The notes under the pieces were generated by a model, which was given only the letters and a program-made list of their open reading frames with translations, did not search any database and was not told the origin of the DNA. Shown here one piece after another: positions 27,555 to 37,348 of a stretch of 64,000 nucleotides of DNA. This DNA is from Psychromonas algicola (lineage in GTDB: Bacteria; Pseudomonadota; Gammaproteobacteria; Enterobacterales; Psychromonadaceae), in NCBI RefSeq assembly GCF_004378355.1, contig NZ_SNUB01000007.1, positions 1-64,000 on the forward strand, in the 5' to 3' direction. The position numbers and the translations under genes were made by a program. Within the stretch, counting starts at the first letter, position 1; each line of letters begins with the position of its first letter.

Positions 27555-28741
27555 TAGATCATTCCTCTTTTTTCAAAAATATCAGCAACGGTGAAAATAT
27601 CTTTATCGCCACGACCCGATAGGTTAACGATAATAACTTGTTCTTTATCATCTGCTTCGATGATTTTTAAAGCATGCGCTAAAGCATGTGAAGATTCTAG
27701 TGCCGGAATGATACCTTCCTGTTCCGCTAGTGCTTTAAATGCCATTAACGCTTCATCATCAGTTGCGTTCACGTATTGTGCTCGGCCTGTTTTAGCTAAG
27801 TGAGCATGTTGAGGGCCAACAGACGGGAAATCAAGACCCGCTGAAATAGAATAAGATTCTTGGATTTGACCTTGTTCATCTTGCATCATTAATGATTTCA
27901 TTCCAAAGAAGATACCATCAGTACCACAAGCAATAGGGCAACCATGCTCACCCGTTTCAATGCCATGTCCACCTGGTTCAACACCAATTAATTCAACGCT
28001 TTCATCATCAATAAAGTCAGAGAAAATACCAATAGCATTAGAGCCACCGCCAACACAAGCAATCACTTTATTAGGTAAAATACCTTCTTTACGCAAGCAC
28101 TGTTGTTTAGCTTCTTCACCAATAATCTTTTGGTATTCACGCACAATAGTAGGGAAAGGATGTGGCCCTGCAGCAGTACCTAATAAATAATGCGAAGTAT
28201 CATAACTACCAGCCCAATCGCGTAATGCTTCATTACATGCATCTTTTAAGGTTGAAGAGCCTGACGTAACAGGGATAACTTCTGCACCCATTAAACGCAT
28301 TCTGAACATATTGGGTTTTTGGCGTTCACAATCCACTGCGCCCATATATACACGACACTTAAGACCTAATAATGCACAAGCTAGCGCGGTTGCTACACCG
28401 TGTTGACCGGCGCCTGTTTCTGCAATGATTTCAGTTTTACCCATACGTTTAGCCAGTAGAGCTTGACCTAACACTTGGTTAGTTTTGTGCGCGCCACCGT
28501 GTAATAAGTCTTCACGTTTTAAATAAAGTTTAGTTTTTTTACCTTTAGTTAAATTACGGCATAATGTTAACGGAGTAGGGCGTCCCGCATACTCGGTTAA
28601 TAATTCACTAAATTCGGCTTGGAATTCAGGATCTGATTGTGCTTTTAAAAATTCAGCTTCAAGTTGTTTAAGCGCTGGGACTAATATTTGCGGTACATAC
28701 ATACCGCCGAAATCACCAAAATAAGCATCTAACGTTTTCAT
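27554..28741 (-). CDS. trpB: Tryptophan synthase beta chain
   Basis: A 395-residue PLP enzyme that condenses indole with serine. The PLP lysine is Lys86 in [15 protein letters not shown], and the phosphate loop [10 protein letters not shown] is near residue 230. Length and motifs match E. coli TrpB. It starts 35 bases after trpCF and overlaps trpA by one base. Confidence 0.98.
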   Translation of the reverse strand: MKTLDAYFGDFGGMYVPQILVPALKQLEAEFLKAQSDPEFQAEFSELLTEYAGRPTPLTLCRNLTKGKKTKLYLKREDLLHGGAHKTNQVLGQALLAKRMGKTEIIAETGAGQHGVATALACALLGLKCRVYMGAVDCERQKPNMFRMRLMGAEVIPVTSGSSTLKDACNEALRDWAGSYDTSHYLLGTAAGPHPFPTIVREYQKIIGEEAKQQCLRKEGILPNKVIACVGGGSNAIGIFSDFIDDESVELIGVEPGGHGIETGEHGCPIACGTDGIFFGMKSLMMQDEQGQIQESYSISAGLDFPSVGPQHAHLAKTGRAQYVNATDDEALMAFKALAEQEGIIPALESSHALAHALKIIEADDKEQVIIVNLSGRGDKDIFTVADIFEKRGMI

Positions 28742-28776
28742 GTTTTATTACCTTTTAATACGATTGTCGCTGTTAA

Positions 28777-30192
28777 CTATCTTGTCATATAGCGACGAAT
28801 AGCTGCAAAACTGCGATTTAATTTATCTGCGTCTTTTTTACCAGGTTCAGACTCAACGCCGGAATTAAAATCTAACCCGGCACAGCCGATTAAAGCAGCT
28901 TGTTGGGCATTGTCAGGGTTAAGACCGCCTGCTAATAATATTGTATTTTTGTCTATTGTTGCTGTTTGAGTATTATCTAACAAAGTCCAATCAAAGCTTT
29001 TTCCTGTGCCGCCACTTTGATCGCCGACACGCGTATCAAGGACATGTTTACTCACATTATATTTTTCAAAATCCGGTAAGAATTCACTGATACCATGCGC
29101 TTTCCACACTTCACAACTTTTAGGTAATACAGCTAATAGTTGCTTAATATATTTAGGTGTTTCATCGCCATGTAATTGCACCGCGCTAAGACCTAAACTT
29201 TTTGCCGTGTAAGCCACTAATTCAACGTCTTCATTTTGGAAAACACCAACATAATTAAGTGGCGCACCAGACATCACTAAGCGAGCTTGCTCAAGTGCGA
29301 CAAAGCGAGGAGATTTTTCAACAAAAATAAGGCCGCCGTAAATGGCACCTGCTTTATGAGCATCAGCCGCATCACGAGCATGAGTTAAACCGCAAACTTT
29401 GTTTTCACCTAAAATAAGTTTTCTACAAGCTTGGTCGATATTAGGTTGTGACATCAGTGAACTGCCCACTAGAAAACCATTAGCAAATTGACTTAATTCT
29501 TTCACTTGTTGATGGTTATAAATACCGGATTCAGAAATGACAATTCTATCTTCAGGCATCTTGACTGCCAGTTGTTTAGTACGATTTAAATCGATACTAA
29601 GATCACGTAAGTCTCTATTATTAATGCCTATTACCTTTGCGTTTAAAGCGATAGCACGTACCAACTCATGTTCATTACTGACTTCCGTTAATACACCCAT
29701 ATTTAAGCTGTGCGCAGTATCACGATAAGCTTGGTAAGCATCGTCATCTAATACTGAAAGCATTAATAAAATAGCATCAGCTTTATAGTGACGAGCTAAA
29801 TAAATTTGGTATGGGTCAACAATAAAGTCTTTGCAGATAACTGGTTGTGTCACTTGCTCACGCACTTTATTGATATACTCAAAATCACCTTGAAAGTATT
29901 TTTCATCGGTTAACACAGAAATCGCTGATGCGTAGTTTTTATAAACACCTGCAATTAAATCCAAATCAAAGTCTTCTCGGATCAGGCCCTTCGATGGTGA
30001 AGCTTTTTTACATTCTAAAATAAAAACGCTTTGTTCTTGATCTAGGGCTTGATAAAAGTGACGATCACTTTCTACTAAATCATCTTTAAACTTAATTAAA
30101 GGTTGTTGCTGTTTTCTTTGTTCAACCCAGATTAATTTGTCATCAACAATCTTGCCTAAAATAGTATCTTGTAAACTTTGGTCATTAAGCAT
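28777..30192 (-). CDS. trpCF: Bifunctional indole-3-glycerol-phosphate synthase / PRA isomerase
   Basis: A 471-residue two-domain fusion. The N-terminal TrpC barrel (about 1-250) carries ECKKASPSKG; the C-terminal TrpF barrel (about 256-465) begins at VCGLTHARDAADAHKAGAIYGGLIF. The fusion is usual in gammaproteobacteria. The frame stays open upstream into trpD, but the ATG at 30192 (MLNDQSLQDTILGKIV) is the family start; it overlaps the trpD stop by eight bases. It converts PRA to indole-3-glycerol phosphate in two steps. Confidence 0.96.
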   Translation of the reverse strand: MLNDQSLQDTILGKIVDDKLIWVEQRKQQQPLIKFKDDLVESDRHFYQALDQEQSVFILECKKASPSKGLIREDFDLDLIAGVYKNYASAISVLTDEKYFQGDFEYINKVREQVTQPVICKDFIVDPYQIYLARHYKADAILLMLSVLDDDAYQAYRDTAHSLNMGVLTEVSNEHELVRAIALNAKVIGINNRDLRDLSIDLNRTKQLAVKMPEDRIVISESGIYNHQQVKELSQFANGFLVGSSLMSQPNIDQACRKLILGENKVCGLTHARDAADAHKAGAIYGGLIFVEKSPRFVALEQARLVMSGAPLNYVGVFQNEDVELVAYTAKSLGLSAVQLHGDETPKYIKQLLAVLPKSCEVWKAHGISEFLPDFEKYNVSKHVLDTRVGDQSGGTGKSFDWTLLDNTQTATIDKNTILLAGGLNPDNAQQAALIGCAGLDFNSGVESEPGKKDADKLNRSFAAIRRYMTR

Positions 30193-31207
30193 TGCTTTGC
30201 TCCGCAAGTTGTTTGAGTAATGTAAGAGGCTGCCCTGATTGCATGCTTTCCAATGCCATGGTTGTGCCTTGTTTAAAGTTATCTGCTTTACCATTTAAAA
30301 CTAATAAAGCTGAAACATTAATAGCAACAGCCGCTTGTTGAGCTGGCGTGCCCTTACCTTGTAATATTTGTTCGATAATGATTTTATTTTCTTCTGGTGT
30401 GCCACCAAAAATACTTTCTACTGGGTGATGCTCTACACCAAAATCATCGGGTGTTAATGTATATTCTTTGATTTCACCATTGTGTAATTCAGCGACTTGA
30501 GTGCTTCCGTGTAAAGCCACTTCATCTAAACCGCTACCAAACACCACCATAACGCGTTTCATTCCTAATTGTTGGTGTACTTTTGCAATAGGTACCAAGA
30601 GTTCAGGTGCGTATACACCCATTAATTCAAAGTCTGGACGTGCTGGGTTCACTAATGGGCCTAAGACATTAAAGATCGAACGTGTTTTTAATGCCGCGCG
30701 TACAGGACCCGCAAAGCGCATTCCTGCATGGTAACTTGGTGCAAAAATGAAACACACGTTTAAATTATCTAGACATTGACGCGCTGTTTCAGGTGACATT
30801 TCTAGGTTAATTCCAAAGGTTGCCAATAAATCAGAAGACCCCGATTTACTTGAAACACTGCGGCTACCGTGTTTACAAACCTTAACACCACAAGCTGCGG
30901 CAACAAATGCACTGGCTGTAGAGATATTAATGGTCCCTAAACCATCACCGCCTGTTCCTACAATATCAGTAAATGGGTAATCGGGACGCGGAAAGGCTTT
31001 TGCTTGTGCTAATAGGGCCTTAGCGGCACCGGTTATTTCTGTTGGCGTTTCACCTTTAATCTTCAGAGCAGTTAAAGCTGATGATAAAACAATAGGATCA
31101 ACTTCACCCAATACCACTTGTTCAAAAAATGCTTGGCTTTGCTGCTCTGTTAAAGAGTCGCCTAAATACAGTTGTTCTAGGATAGGGTGTACATTGTATT
31201 CGCTCAT
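30185..31207 (-). CDS. trpD: Anthranilate phosphoribosyltransferase
   Basis: A 340-residue enzyme transferring phosphoribose from PRPP to anthranilate. The PRPP-binding DIVGTGGDGLGTINISTASAF and the KHGSRSVSSKSGSSDLL segment are present. It is a separate gene rather than fused to trpG as in E. coli, the arrangement also seen in Vibrio-type bacteria. It starts directly after the trpG stop and overlaps trpCF. Confidence 0.97.
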   Translation of the reverse strand: MSEYNVHPILEQLYLGDSLTEQQSQAFFEQVVLGEVDPIVLSSALTALKIKGETPTEITGAAKALLAQAKAFPRPDYPFTDIVGTGGDGLGTINISTASAFVAAACGVKVCKHGSRSVSSKSGSSDLLATFGINLEMSPETARQCLDNLNVCFIFAPSYHAGMRFAGPVRAALKTRSIFNVLGPLVNPARPDFELMGVYAPELLVPIAKVHQQLGMKRVMVVFGSGLDEVALHGSTQVAELHNGEIKEYTLTPDDFGVEHHPVESIFGGTPEENKIIIEQILQGKGTPAQQAAVAINVSALLVLNGKADNFKQGTTMALESMQSGQPLTLLKQLAEQSNA

Positions 31208-31828
31208 TTAATTTTTCTCCGAGGCAGTCAATAAATTGAGGCTGTTTTCTAAAAGCTGGGCACCTTCACAGGTTAATATAGATTCAGGGTGAAATTGAAA
31301 ACCGATCACCTTATCTTGTTCCTGATAAATAGACATACACATACCTTTGTATTGTGCCACAATTTCAAGCGATTGAGGGACTGATGTGCCTACTAATGAA
31401 TGATAACGAGCCACTGACAGTGGTTGTGATAATCCTGCAAACATTTTATCTGCACAGTGTTCAATCAGTGATGATTTACCGTGTTGTATTTCATCGGCTT
31501 GACCAACCACGCCGCCATACTGTTCAATTAAGGCTTGATGACCTAAACATATCCCTAAGATAGGAATCGTTCCTTTACATAAACCAATCAGTTCAATCAT
31601 ACATCCCGCTGCACTTGGCGTGCCAGGGCCTGGTGAAAGCACTAAAACTACGTCACCTTTGCAATGATCAATATGCGATTTTATTTGCTCTGCACTTTGG
31701 TTATTACGGTAAATTTTTACTGGATAACCTGCTGTTTTAAATTGATCCACTAAATTATAAGTAAATGAATCAAAGTTATCTAAGAAGAATAAGGTTGTTT
31801 TTTTACGGCTAGTTTGAATTGTTTGCAT
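31208..31828 (-). CDS. trpG: Anthranilate synthase glutamine amidotransferase subunit
   Basis: A 206-residue class I glutamine amidotransferase. LSPGPGTPS, the nucleophile Cys in GICLGHQALIEQYGG and the His-Glu pair in FQFHPESILT are complete. It passes ammonia to TrpE to make anthranilate from chorismate. It begins four bases after trpE and adjoins trpD. Confidence 0.97.
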   Translation of the reverse strand: MQTIQTSRKKTTLFFLDNFDSFTYNLVDQFKTAGYPVKIYRNNQSAEQIKSHIDHCKGDVVLVLSPGPGTPSAAGCMIELIGLCKGTIPILGICLGHQALIEQYGGVVGQADEIQHGKSSLIEHCADKMFAGLSQPLSVARYHSLVGTSVPQSLEIVAQYKGMCMSIYQEQDKVIGFQFHPESILTCEGAQLLENSLNLLTASEKN

Positions 31829-31832
31829 CGTC

Positions 31833-33437
31833 TTATGCTCCTTGCTTAGTCTTGGGCATAACCGCCGCTAACGTTGAACCATGTGCAAGCGCAATGGCAT
31901 TTAAAACGGCTGAGGCTTTACTGCGTGTTTCATCCGCTTCTAGTTGCGGTACTGAATCATAAACAACACCTGCACCTGCTTGTGCTTGTGCGATGCCATC
32001 TTTCACAAAAGCAGAACGAATAACAATGCAGCTATCCATATCACCATTACCATTGATATAGCCTACGGCTCCACCATAACTTCCGCGACGTTTTTTCTCG
32101 ACTCGTCTGACTAAGTTAGAAGCGCTAATTTTAGGTGCACCCACTAAGGTTCCCATATTCATACAAGCTTGATAAGCATGTAATGCGTCTAAATCGGCAC
32201 GAAGTTTACCCACAACGCGAGACACCAAATGCATCACGTGACTATAACGGTCAACTTGTAATAATTCAGCTACATGGCGTGTTCCGGGTTCACTAATACG
32301 TGCAACATCATTACGTGCTAAATCAACGAGCATTAAATGTTCAGACGTTTCTTTTTTATCTAAACGTAACTCTAATTCTAAACGGCCATCGAGATCTTTA
32401 TTAATTGTGCCATCTGGGTTAAACCCACGTCGACGTGTACCTGCAATCGGGTAAATCTCAACATCGCGAGTCGATTGTGTAAATTTGATTGCGCTTTCAG
32501 GCGATGCACCAAATAAAATAAAGTCACTGTCTTTTAAATAAAACATATAAGGACTTGGATTGGTTTCTTTTAGCTTTTGATATGCTGAAATAGGATCTGG
32601 ACAAGGTAAAGCAAAACTACGTGAAGGAACAACTTGGAAAATGTCGCCTTTAACAATGTTGGTTTTTAATTGCTCTACTATTTCGCAATAATCTGGGTCT
32701 GAAACATCGACAGTCACTTTTGCATCAATTGTAATTTGTTGATTGACTGGTGTAGTGAAGTTTTCACAGAAGCTTTGTAACTCAGTAATACGTTTTGCGA
32801 TACGCACTTCATTTTCATCTGAATATAACCCACCAAATACACTGCCTAAAATATGGCCTTCTTGAGTTTGATGATCATGTAGCATTAAGGTTTCAGCAAC
32901 ATAAAATACATAATCAGGTGTTGTGTTTTCGCTATCAGGCACATCCATTAATTGTTCAAAAGTCGCAATAAAATCGTAAGCAAATACGCCACCTAAAAAT
33001 AAAGCTTGTGGATGTGATGAACGTTTTTTAATGCGATCAACGATACAGCGAATAGCGTCCATTGGAGAGGCTGACTTTAAACGCTGATCTTCATCGCCAC
33101 TGGTATCTGATTGAGGGAAACTTAGTTGTAATTTATTTGGTCGTTGCGCTGTAATTAATTGAGTTGAAAATTTGGGGGTGATAAAAGTCAGTAAATCTTT
33201 ACCATTGTCGGTTAGGGCATCAAGTGTTACCACTAAACCTTTACAAGTTATCTTCAAACAAGCATCAACGAGTATAAGACTTTTTAAATGCTCTTTGCTT
33301 TCTATTTCTGCCGAGTCAAATAATAAATGGTTATTGCTGTCTTCACTGATTTTTTGAAATAGCCCTAATGAATCTTGAATATAACTGCAGGGTGTTTCAA
33401 TGGTTTTTAATACGCCGATAGGGTGTAAAGTATTCAT
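31833..33437 (-). CDS. trpE: Anthranilate synthase component I
   Basis: A 534-residue chorismate-utilising enzyme, first of the tryptophan pathway. The N-terminal LLFDSAEIESKEHLKSL aligns with the LLESADIDSK feedback-inhibition segment of E. coli TrpE, so tryptophan inhibition is likely. The C-terminal core contains YMFYLKDSDFILFGASPESAIKF, PIAGTRRRG and the GAPK..A motif region. The start follows AAGGA. Its transcription is preceded by a leader peptide and attenuator. Confidence 0.97.
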   Translation of the reverse strand: MNTLHPIGVLKTIETPCSYIQDSLGLFQKISEDSNNHLLFDSAEIESKEHLKSLILVDACLKITCKGLVVTLDALTDNGKDLLTFITPKFSTQLITAQRPNKLQLSFPQSDTSGDEDQRLKSASPMDAIRCIVDRIKKRSSHPQALFLGGVFAYDFIATFEQLMDVPDSENTTPDYVFYVAETLMLHDHQTQEGHILGSVFGGLYSDENEVRIAKRITELQSFCENFTTPVNQQITIDAKVTVDVSDPDYCEIVEQLKTNIVKGDIFQVVPSRSFALPCPDPISAYQKLKETNPSPYMFYLKDSDFILFGASPESAIKFTQSTRDVEIYPIAGTRRRGFNPDGTINKDLDGRLELELRLDKKETSEHLMLVDLARNDVARISEPGTRHVAELLQVDRYSHVMHLVSRVVGKLRADLDALHAYQACMNMGTLVGAPKISASNLVRRVEKKRRGSYGGAVGYINGNGDMDSCIVIRSAFVKDGIAQAQAGAGVVYDSVPQLEADETRSKASAVLNAIALAHGSTLAAVMPKTKQGA

Positions 33438-33566
33438 GTTTAATTCCTTAATAATAAATTTGCAAATAGTCGTTTTAAATTATTTTATTTGCCATCGCCA
33501 ATTAAGGATTGTGTTAAAAATTATCATTGTACTGTGCCTGTTTTACTTTTGTTTGTTCCAAATATG

Positions 33567-33592
33567 AAAAAAGCCCGCAAGATGCGAGCTTT
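33567..33592 (-). terminator. trp attenuator terminator (3:4 hairpin) with competing antiterminator
   Basis: On the minus strand AAGCTCGCA pairs with TGCGGGCTT (one G-U) and is followed by TTTTTT, about 130 bases before trpE. An upstream GCGAGC (33635-33640 on plus as GCTCGC) can pair perfectly with GCTCGC of this hairpin, forming the antiterminator. The same upstream segment contains AATGAG, able to pair with CTCATT in the leader-peptide region. The three pairings are the classic attenuation set. Confidence 0.88.
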
Positions 33593-33640
33593 AAAATTGG
33601 TTTTATTGGGATATAGATATACAAAAACCTCATTGCTCGC

Positions 33641-33694
33641 TTATGAGAATGAGTGCCACCAAGAATCTTTAAGAGTAATTGTATTAAAAATCAT
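33641..33694 (-). CDS. trpL: trp operon leader peptide
   Basis: A 17-codon ORF reading MIFNTITLKDSWWHSFS, with two adjacent tryptophan codons at positions 12-13 and a stop just before the antiterminator segment. Stalling at the Trp codons when charged tRNA-Trp is scarce would leave the 2:3 antiterminator free. It lies 204 bases before trpE and about 24 bases after the predicted transcription start, as in E. coli. The ribosome-binding site is weak (GGGA eleven bases upstream). Confidence 0.9.
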   Translation of the reverse strand: MIFNTITLKDSWWHSFS

Positions 33695-33724
33695 ATATTA
33701 TGCGTCCCGTAATAATTAGAAGCT

Positions 33725-33753
33725 ATTTTTTTGCAAAATGCTCCTAATGTCAA
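33725..33753 (-). promoter_or_regulatory. Candidate trp promoter
   Basis: On the minus strand TTGACA (33753-33748) is a perfect -35 hexamer. A 17-base spacer leads to AAAAAT (33730-33725), a weak -10 with four of six matches. A start near 33718 would place trpL 24 bases downstream. It overlaps the region just before rnm, so the two divergent promoters are close. I see no clear TrpR operator (ACTAGT-type). Confidence 0.55.
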
Positions 33754-33772
33754 GGTGATTTTTAGGATATTC

Positions 33773-34618
33773 ATGTTAATTGATCTTCACTCACATACTA
33801 AAGCCTCAGATGGACAGCTTACGCCTAGCGAATTAGTGCAACGAGCAGAAAATAGACAAGTTCATTTTTTAGCCATTACCGATCACGATACCGTGGACGG
33901 TTTAGCCGAAGCAACACAATATATTCAAGATAATAATTTGAAGTTGCAATTAATTAACGGTATCGAAGTGACAACGAATTGGTTAAATCATGAAATTCAT
34001 GTTGTGGGCGTTAATATTGATCCCACTCATCCTGCTTTAATTGAGCTCATTGAGATACAAAAAGAAAAACGCGAGCAACGCGCGCTTGAAATGGGAAAAC
34101 GTTTAGCCAAAGCAAATATTCCTAATGTTTATGAAGGTGCCAAAGCCTTAGCGGGCGAAGGCGCTATCACACGTGCTCATTTTGCTCGTTATATGGTTGA
34201 AATTGGTGTTGCGCCGACTTTCCCTAAAATATTCGATAAATATCTTAGCCGTGGTAATACTGGATACGTCCCTCATAATTGGGTTGATTTAGCCGATGCA
34301 ATTAAAGTGATTAAAGCTGCTGGCGGCCAAGCGGTATTAGCCCATCCCGATCATTATAAATTATCCAACAAATGGTTAAGGAAATTGTTAGTGACCTTTA
34401 AAGATGAAGGAGGCGATGCAATGGAAGTGGCAATGGGGCAGCAATCACCACAGATGAGACTTCAGTTAGGTTTATGGAGCAAAGAATATGATTTATTGGC
34501 TTCTCAAGGGAGTGATTTTCATTTTGTAGGGCGCTGGCGTGATTTAGGGAAAAGTCTTTTTTTACCTGAAGTTTGTCAACCAATTTGGCATAATTGGCCT
34601 GCTTGCCAGACCCCATAA
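33773..34618 (+). CDS. rnm: RNase AM, PHP-family 5'-3' exoribonuclease (YciV)
   Basis: A 281-residue PHP-fold enzyme. Metal-site motifs appear in order: DLHSHTKASDGQLTP, ITDHDTVDGL, NGIEVTT, EIHVVGVN, LAHPDHY and GSDFHF. In E. coli, Rnm (YciV) trims the 5' end of 5S rRNA and degrades short RNA; it also acts on 3',5'-nucleoside bisphosphate. The ATG at 33773 follows AGGAT; an upstream in-frame start lacks support. Position divergent from trpL is conserved with E. coli. Confidence 0.92.
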   Translation: MLIDLHSHTKASDGQLTPSELVQRAENRQVHFLAITDHDTVDGLAEATQYIQDNNLKLQLINGIEVTTNWLNHEIHVVGVNIDPTHPALIELIEIQKEKREQRALEMGKRLAKANIPNVYEGAKALAGEGAITRAHFARYMVEIGVAPTFPKIFDKYLSRGNTGYVPHNWVDLADAIKVIKAAGGQAVLAHPDHYKLSNKWLRKLLVTFKDEGGDAMEVAMGQQSPQMRLQLGLWSKEYDLLASQGSDFHFVGRWRDLGKSLFLPEVCQPIWHNWPACQTP

Positions 34619-34683
34619 AGTTTTAATAACAATATCACTGTAGTTAAAATAATAAATTTATAAACATATAGAGCAATAAAGTT

Positions 34684-35304
34684 ATGAGTCAGTTTTTTTA
34701 CGTGCATCCTGAAAATCCACAAAAAAGATTAATGAAACAGGCTGCTGAAATAATAAAGCAGGGTGGTGTTGTTATTTACCCTACAGATTCTGGTTACGCA
34801 CTAGGATGTAGTATCGATAATAAGCATGCATTAGAGCGTATTTGTCATATTAGAGATTTAGATAAAAAACATAATTTTACTTTAGTCTGTAGAGATTTAG
34901 CTGAAATTTCCGTCTATGCGCGCGTTGATAATGCCGCTTACCGTATGCTGAAAAGCAATACACCAGGGGCTTATACCTTTATCTTTAAATCGACTAAAGA
35001 TTTACCCAAACGTTTAATGAATCCAAGCAAGCGTACAATCGGTATTCGTATTCCTGATAATGCCATTGCATTAGCGTTACTAGATGAACTAGATACGCCT
35101 TTGATGACAACCAGTTTGATTTTACCTGGTAATCATACGGCTGAGTTTGATCCTGAAGAAATTCGAGACCAATTAGAGCAGAAGGTGGATTTAATTCTTA
35201 ATGGCGGTTATCTCGGAGAATCACCAACGACTGTGATTGATTTGTCTGATGATGAAGTGGTTATTATGAGAGAAGGGGCGGGAGATTTAACGCCGTTCCA
35301 GTAA
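34684..35304 (+). CDS. yciO: YciO, Sua5/YrdC-type protein
   Basis: A 206-residue protein of the Sua5/YciO/YrdC family, recognised by KQGGVVIYPTDSGYALGCSIDNKHALERI and NPSKRTIGIRIPDN. The fold binds ATP, threonine and RNA in TsaC, but YciO is a separate group with an uncertain role. It follows rnm by 65 bases, as in E. coli, and precedes rluB. The ribosome-binding site is weak. Confidence 0.93.
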   Translation: MSQFFYVHPENPQKRLMKQAAEIIKQGGVVIYPTDSGYALGCSIDNKHALERICHIRDLDKKHNFTLVCRDLAEISVYARVDNAAYRMLKSNTPGAYTFIFKSTKDLPKRLMNPSKRTIGIRIPDNAIALALLDELDTPLMTTSLILPGNHTAEFDPEEIRDQLEQKVDLILNGGYLGESPTTVIDLSDDEVVIMREGAGDLTPFQ

Positions 35305-35440
35305 AGTTTTTAAGTGGTTACTTAAAAGTAACAAAAAGTGAAGTTATAAAAAATATTAATAGTGCGGTTTATTTAATCTTAAGTGTTAAAATAGGCTGGC
35401 TATTTATTGGCATAATGAGAATTACCCAAAGGAAAGTAAG

Positions 35441-36313
35441 ATGAGTGAAAAATTACAAAAAGTATTAGCACGAGCGGGATTAGGTTCACGTCGTAAAATG
35501 GAAACAGTCATTGCTGAAGGGCGTGTTAGCCTTGATGGTAAAATTGTTGAATTAGGCGAACGTGTTACGCAAGAGCAAGTGATTCGTGTTGATGGGCATG
35601 TTGTGAAATACCAAGCCGCTGAAAGCGTGGTTTGTCGTATTTTAGCTTACAACAAACCTGAAGGTGAAGTTTGTACGCGTAGTGATGAAGAAGGGCGTAA
35701 AACCGTTTTTGACCGTTTGCCTCAATTAAAAGGCGCGCGTTGGATTTCTATCGGTCGTCTTGATATCAATACTTCAGGTTTATTATTGTTCACTACCGAT
35801 GGTGAATTTGCGAATAAAATGATGCATCCAAGCCAACAAATTGAACGTGAGTATGCAGTACGTGTATTTGGTGAGGTAACTGAAGCTATTTTAAATCGTT
35901 TACGTATGGGCGTTCAGCTTGAAGATGGTGAAGCTAAGTTCTTAGATATTAAAGAACATGGTGGTGAAGGTATTAACCGCTGGTTCCATGTTGTATTAAC
36001 TGAAGGCCGTACTCGTGAAGTACGTCGTTTATGGGAAAGCCAAGGCTTACAAGTCAGCCGTTTAATGCGTGTTCGTTACGGTAATATCATTTTAAACAAT
36101 CAATTACCTCAAGGTGGCTGGCAAGAGCTTTCACTTAAGGAAGTTAACTACTTACGTAAACTGGTTGATATGCCACGAGAAACAGAAACTAAAGTGCGTG
36201 TTGATACTAACAAAATATCAAATCCTCAAGCTAGAATACGACGTGCTGTTAAAAAGCATAATCAGCATCGTAAAGCTGGCGAACGCCGCCGAGTAACACG
36301 TACAAGAACTTAA
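35441..36313 (+). CDS. rluB: 23S rRNA pseudouridine 2605 synthase
   Basis: A 290-residue RsuA-type pseudouridine synthase that isomerises U2605 of 23S rRNA. An S4 RNA-binding domain (about 1-60: [18 protein letters not shown]) precedes the catalytic domain, with the catalytic Asp108 in [19 protein letters not shown] basic C-terminal tail (last 40 residues, Arg/Lys-rich) is typical for RluB. AAGGAAAG lies before the start. Confidence 0.94.
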   Translation: MSEKLQKVLARAGLGSRRKMETVIAEGRVSLDGKIVELGERVTQEQVIRVDGHVVKYQAAESVVCRILAYNKPEGEVCTRSDEEGRKTVFDRLPQLKGARWISIGRLDINTSGLLLFTTDGEFANKMMHPSQQIEREYAVRVFGEVTEAILNRLRMGVQLEDGEAKFLDIKEHGGEGINRWFHVVLTEGRTREVRRLWESQGLQVSRLMRVRYGNIILNNQLPQGGWQELSLKEVNYLRKLVDMPRETETKVRVDTNKISNPQARIRRAVKKHNQHRKAGERRRVTRTRT

Positions 36314-36435
36314 TTATTGATATTATTAGTGTAGTTATTTAATTATGCTAATAATATGCTAGATTTAGCTAATAAAATTTGTAGAAAGTGTTAATATTTC
36401 ATTTCATCAATTAAATATATTCTAAGTGGGGACGT

Positions 36436-37263
36436 ATGATTAAAAAATGTTTATTTCCAGCGGCTGGTTACGGTACACGTTTTCTTCCTGCAACTAAATC
36501 AATGCCAAAAGAAATGATGCCACTAGTTAATAAGCCATTAATTGAGTTTGGTGTTGATGAAGCAATTGAAGCTGGCATGACGAGTATGGGAATTGTGGTA
36601 GGTCGAGGCAAGCATTCTATCTCAGATCATTTTGACCATAATTACGAATTAGAAAAAGAAATTAGTGGTACACCAAAAGAAGAAAAGCTAAAAGATATTC
36701 GACAAATTATGGATACTGCGACTTTCTCTTTTATTCGTCAGCGTCAGATGAAAGGCTTAGGGCATGCTATTTTAATTGGTAAAGAGCTTATTGGTGATCA
36801 ACCTTTTGCCGTGGTACTTGCCGACGATTTGTGTATCAATCAAGAAGGCGATGGTGTATTAAAACAAATGACTGAGTTATATAAACAATTCCGCTGCTCT
36901 ATCGTTGCCGTTGAAGAAGTGCCAGAAGATCAAATTCATAAATATGGTGTTATTAAAGGCTCTGTTATTAGAGATGATATTTACCGTGTTGATGATATGG
37001 TTGAGAAACCAGCCCCTGGCACAGCACCAAGTAATCTTGCCATTATTGGTCGTTATATTTTAACGCCAGATATCTTTGATATTTTAGAAAATACAAAGCC
37101 GGGTAAAGGTGGCGAAGTACAAATTACCGACGCTTTGTTAGAGCAAGCAAAATCTGGTTGTGTGTTAGCTTACAAATTTAAAGGTAAGCGTTTTGATTGC
37201 GGCAGTGTGCCTGGTTATATTGAAGCTACTAACTTTGTTTATGATAATCTTTATGAAGAATAA
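36436..37263 (+). CDS. galU: UTP-glucose-1-phosphate uridylyltransferase
   Basis: A 275-residue nucleotidyltransferase making UDP-glucose for envelope polysaccharides. The N-terminal FPAAGYGTRFLPATKSMPKEMMPLVNKPL binds nucleotide and Mg; VVLADDLC and VEKPAPGTAPSNLAIIGRYIL follow. It is somewhat shorter than the 302-residue E. coli GalU, at the C-terminus. The start follows GTGGGGA. A clear terminator lies 45 bp downstream. Confidence 0.95.
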   Translation: MIKKCLFPAAGYGTRFLPATKSMPKEMMPLVNKPLIEFGVDEAIEAGMTSMGIVVGRGKHSISDHFDHNYELEKEISGTPKEEKLKDIRQIMDTATFSFIRQRQMKGLGHAILIGKELIGDQPFAVVLADDLCINQEGDGVLKQMTELYKQFRCSIVAVEEVPEDQIHKYGVIKGSVIRDDIYRVDDMVEKPAPGTAPSNLAIIGRYILTPDIFDILENTKPGKGGEVQITDALLEQAKSGCVLAYKFKGKRFDCGSVPGYIEATNFVYDNLYEE

Positions 37264-37308
37264 TGATTAATTAGCAAATATTAATTACTGTTGTTAAGCG
37301 TTTAATTT

Positions 37309-37341
37309 AAAAGGCCTTTAAGTTTATTAAAGGCCTTTTTT
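37309..37341. terminator. Terminator between galU and the ABC transporter gene
   Basis: AAAAGGCCTTTAA pairs perfectly with TTAAAGGCCTTTT around a GTTTA loop and ends in T-runs on both strands, so it can serve both convergent genes. Confidence 0.9.
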
Positions 37342-37348
37342 AATGGGA

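Noticed and set aside
30193-30294. N-terminal extension of trpCF into trpD
   Set aside because: It overlaps 110 bases of trpD, has no family similarity, and the ATG at 30192 gives the standard TrpC start.
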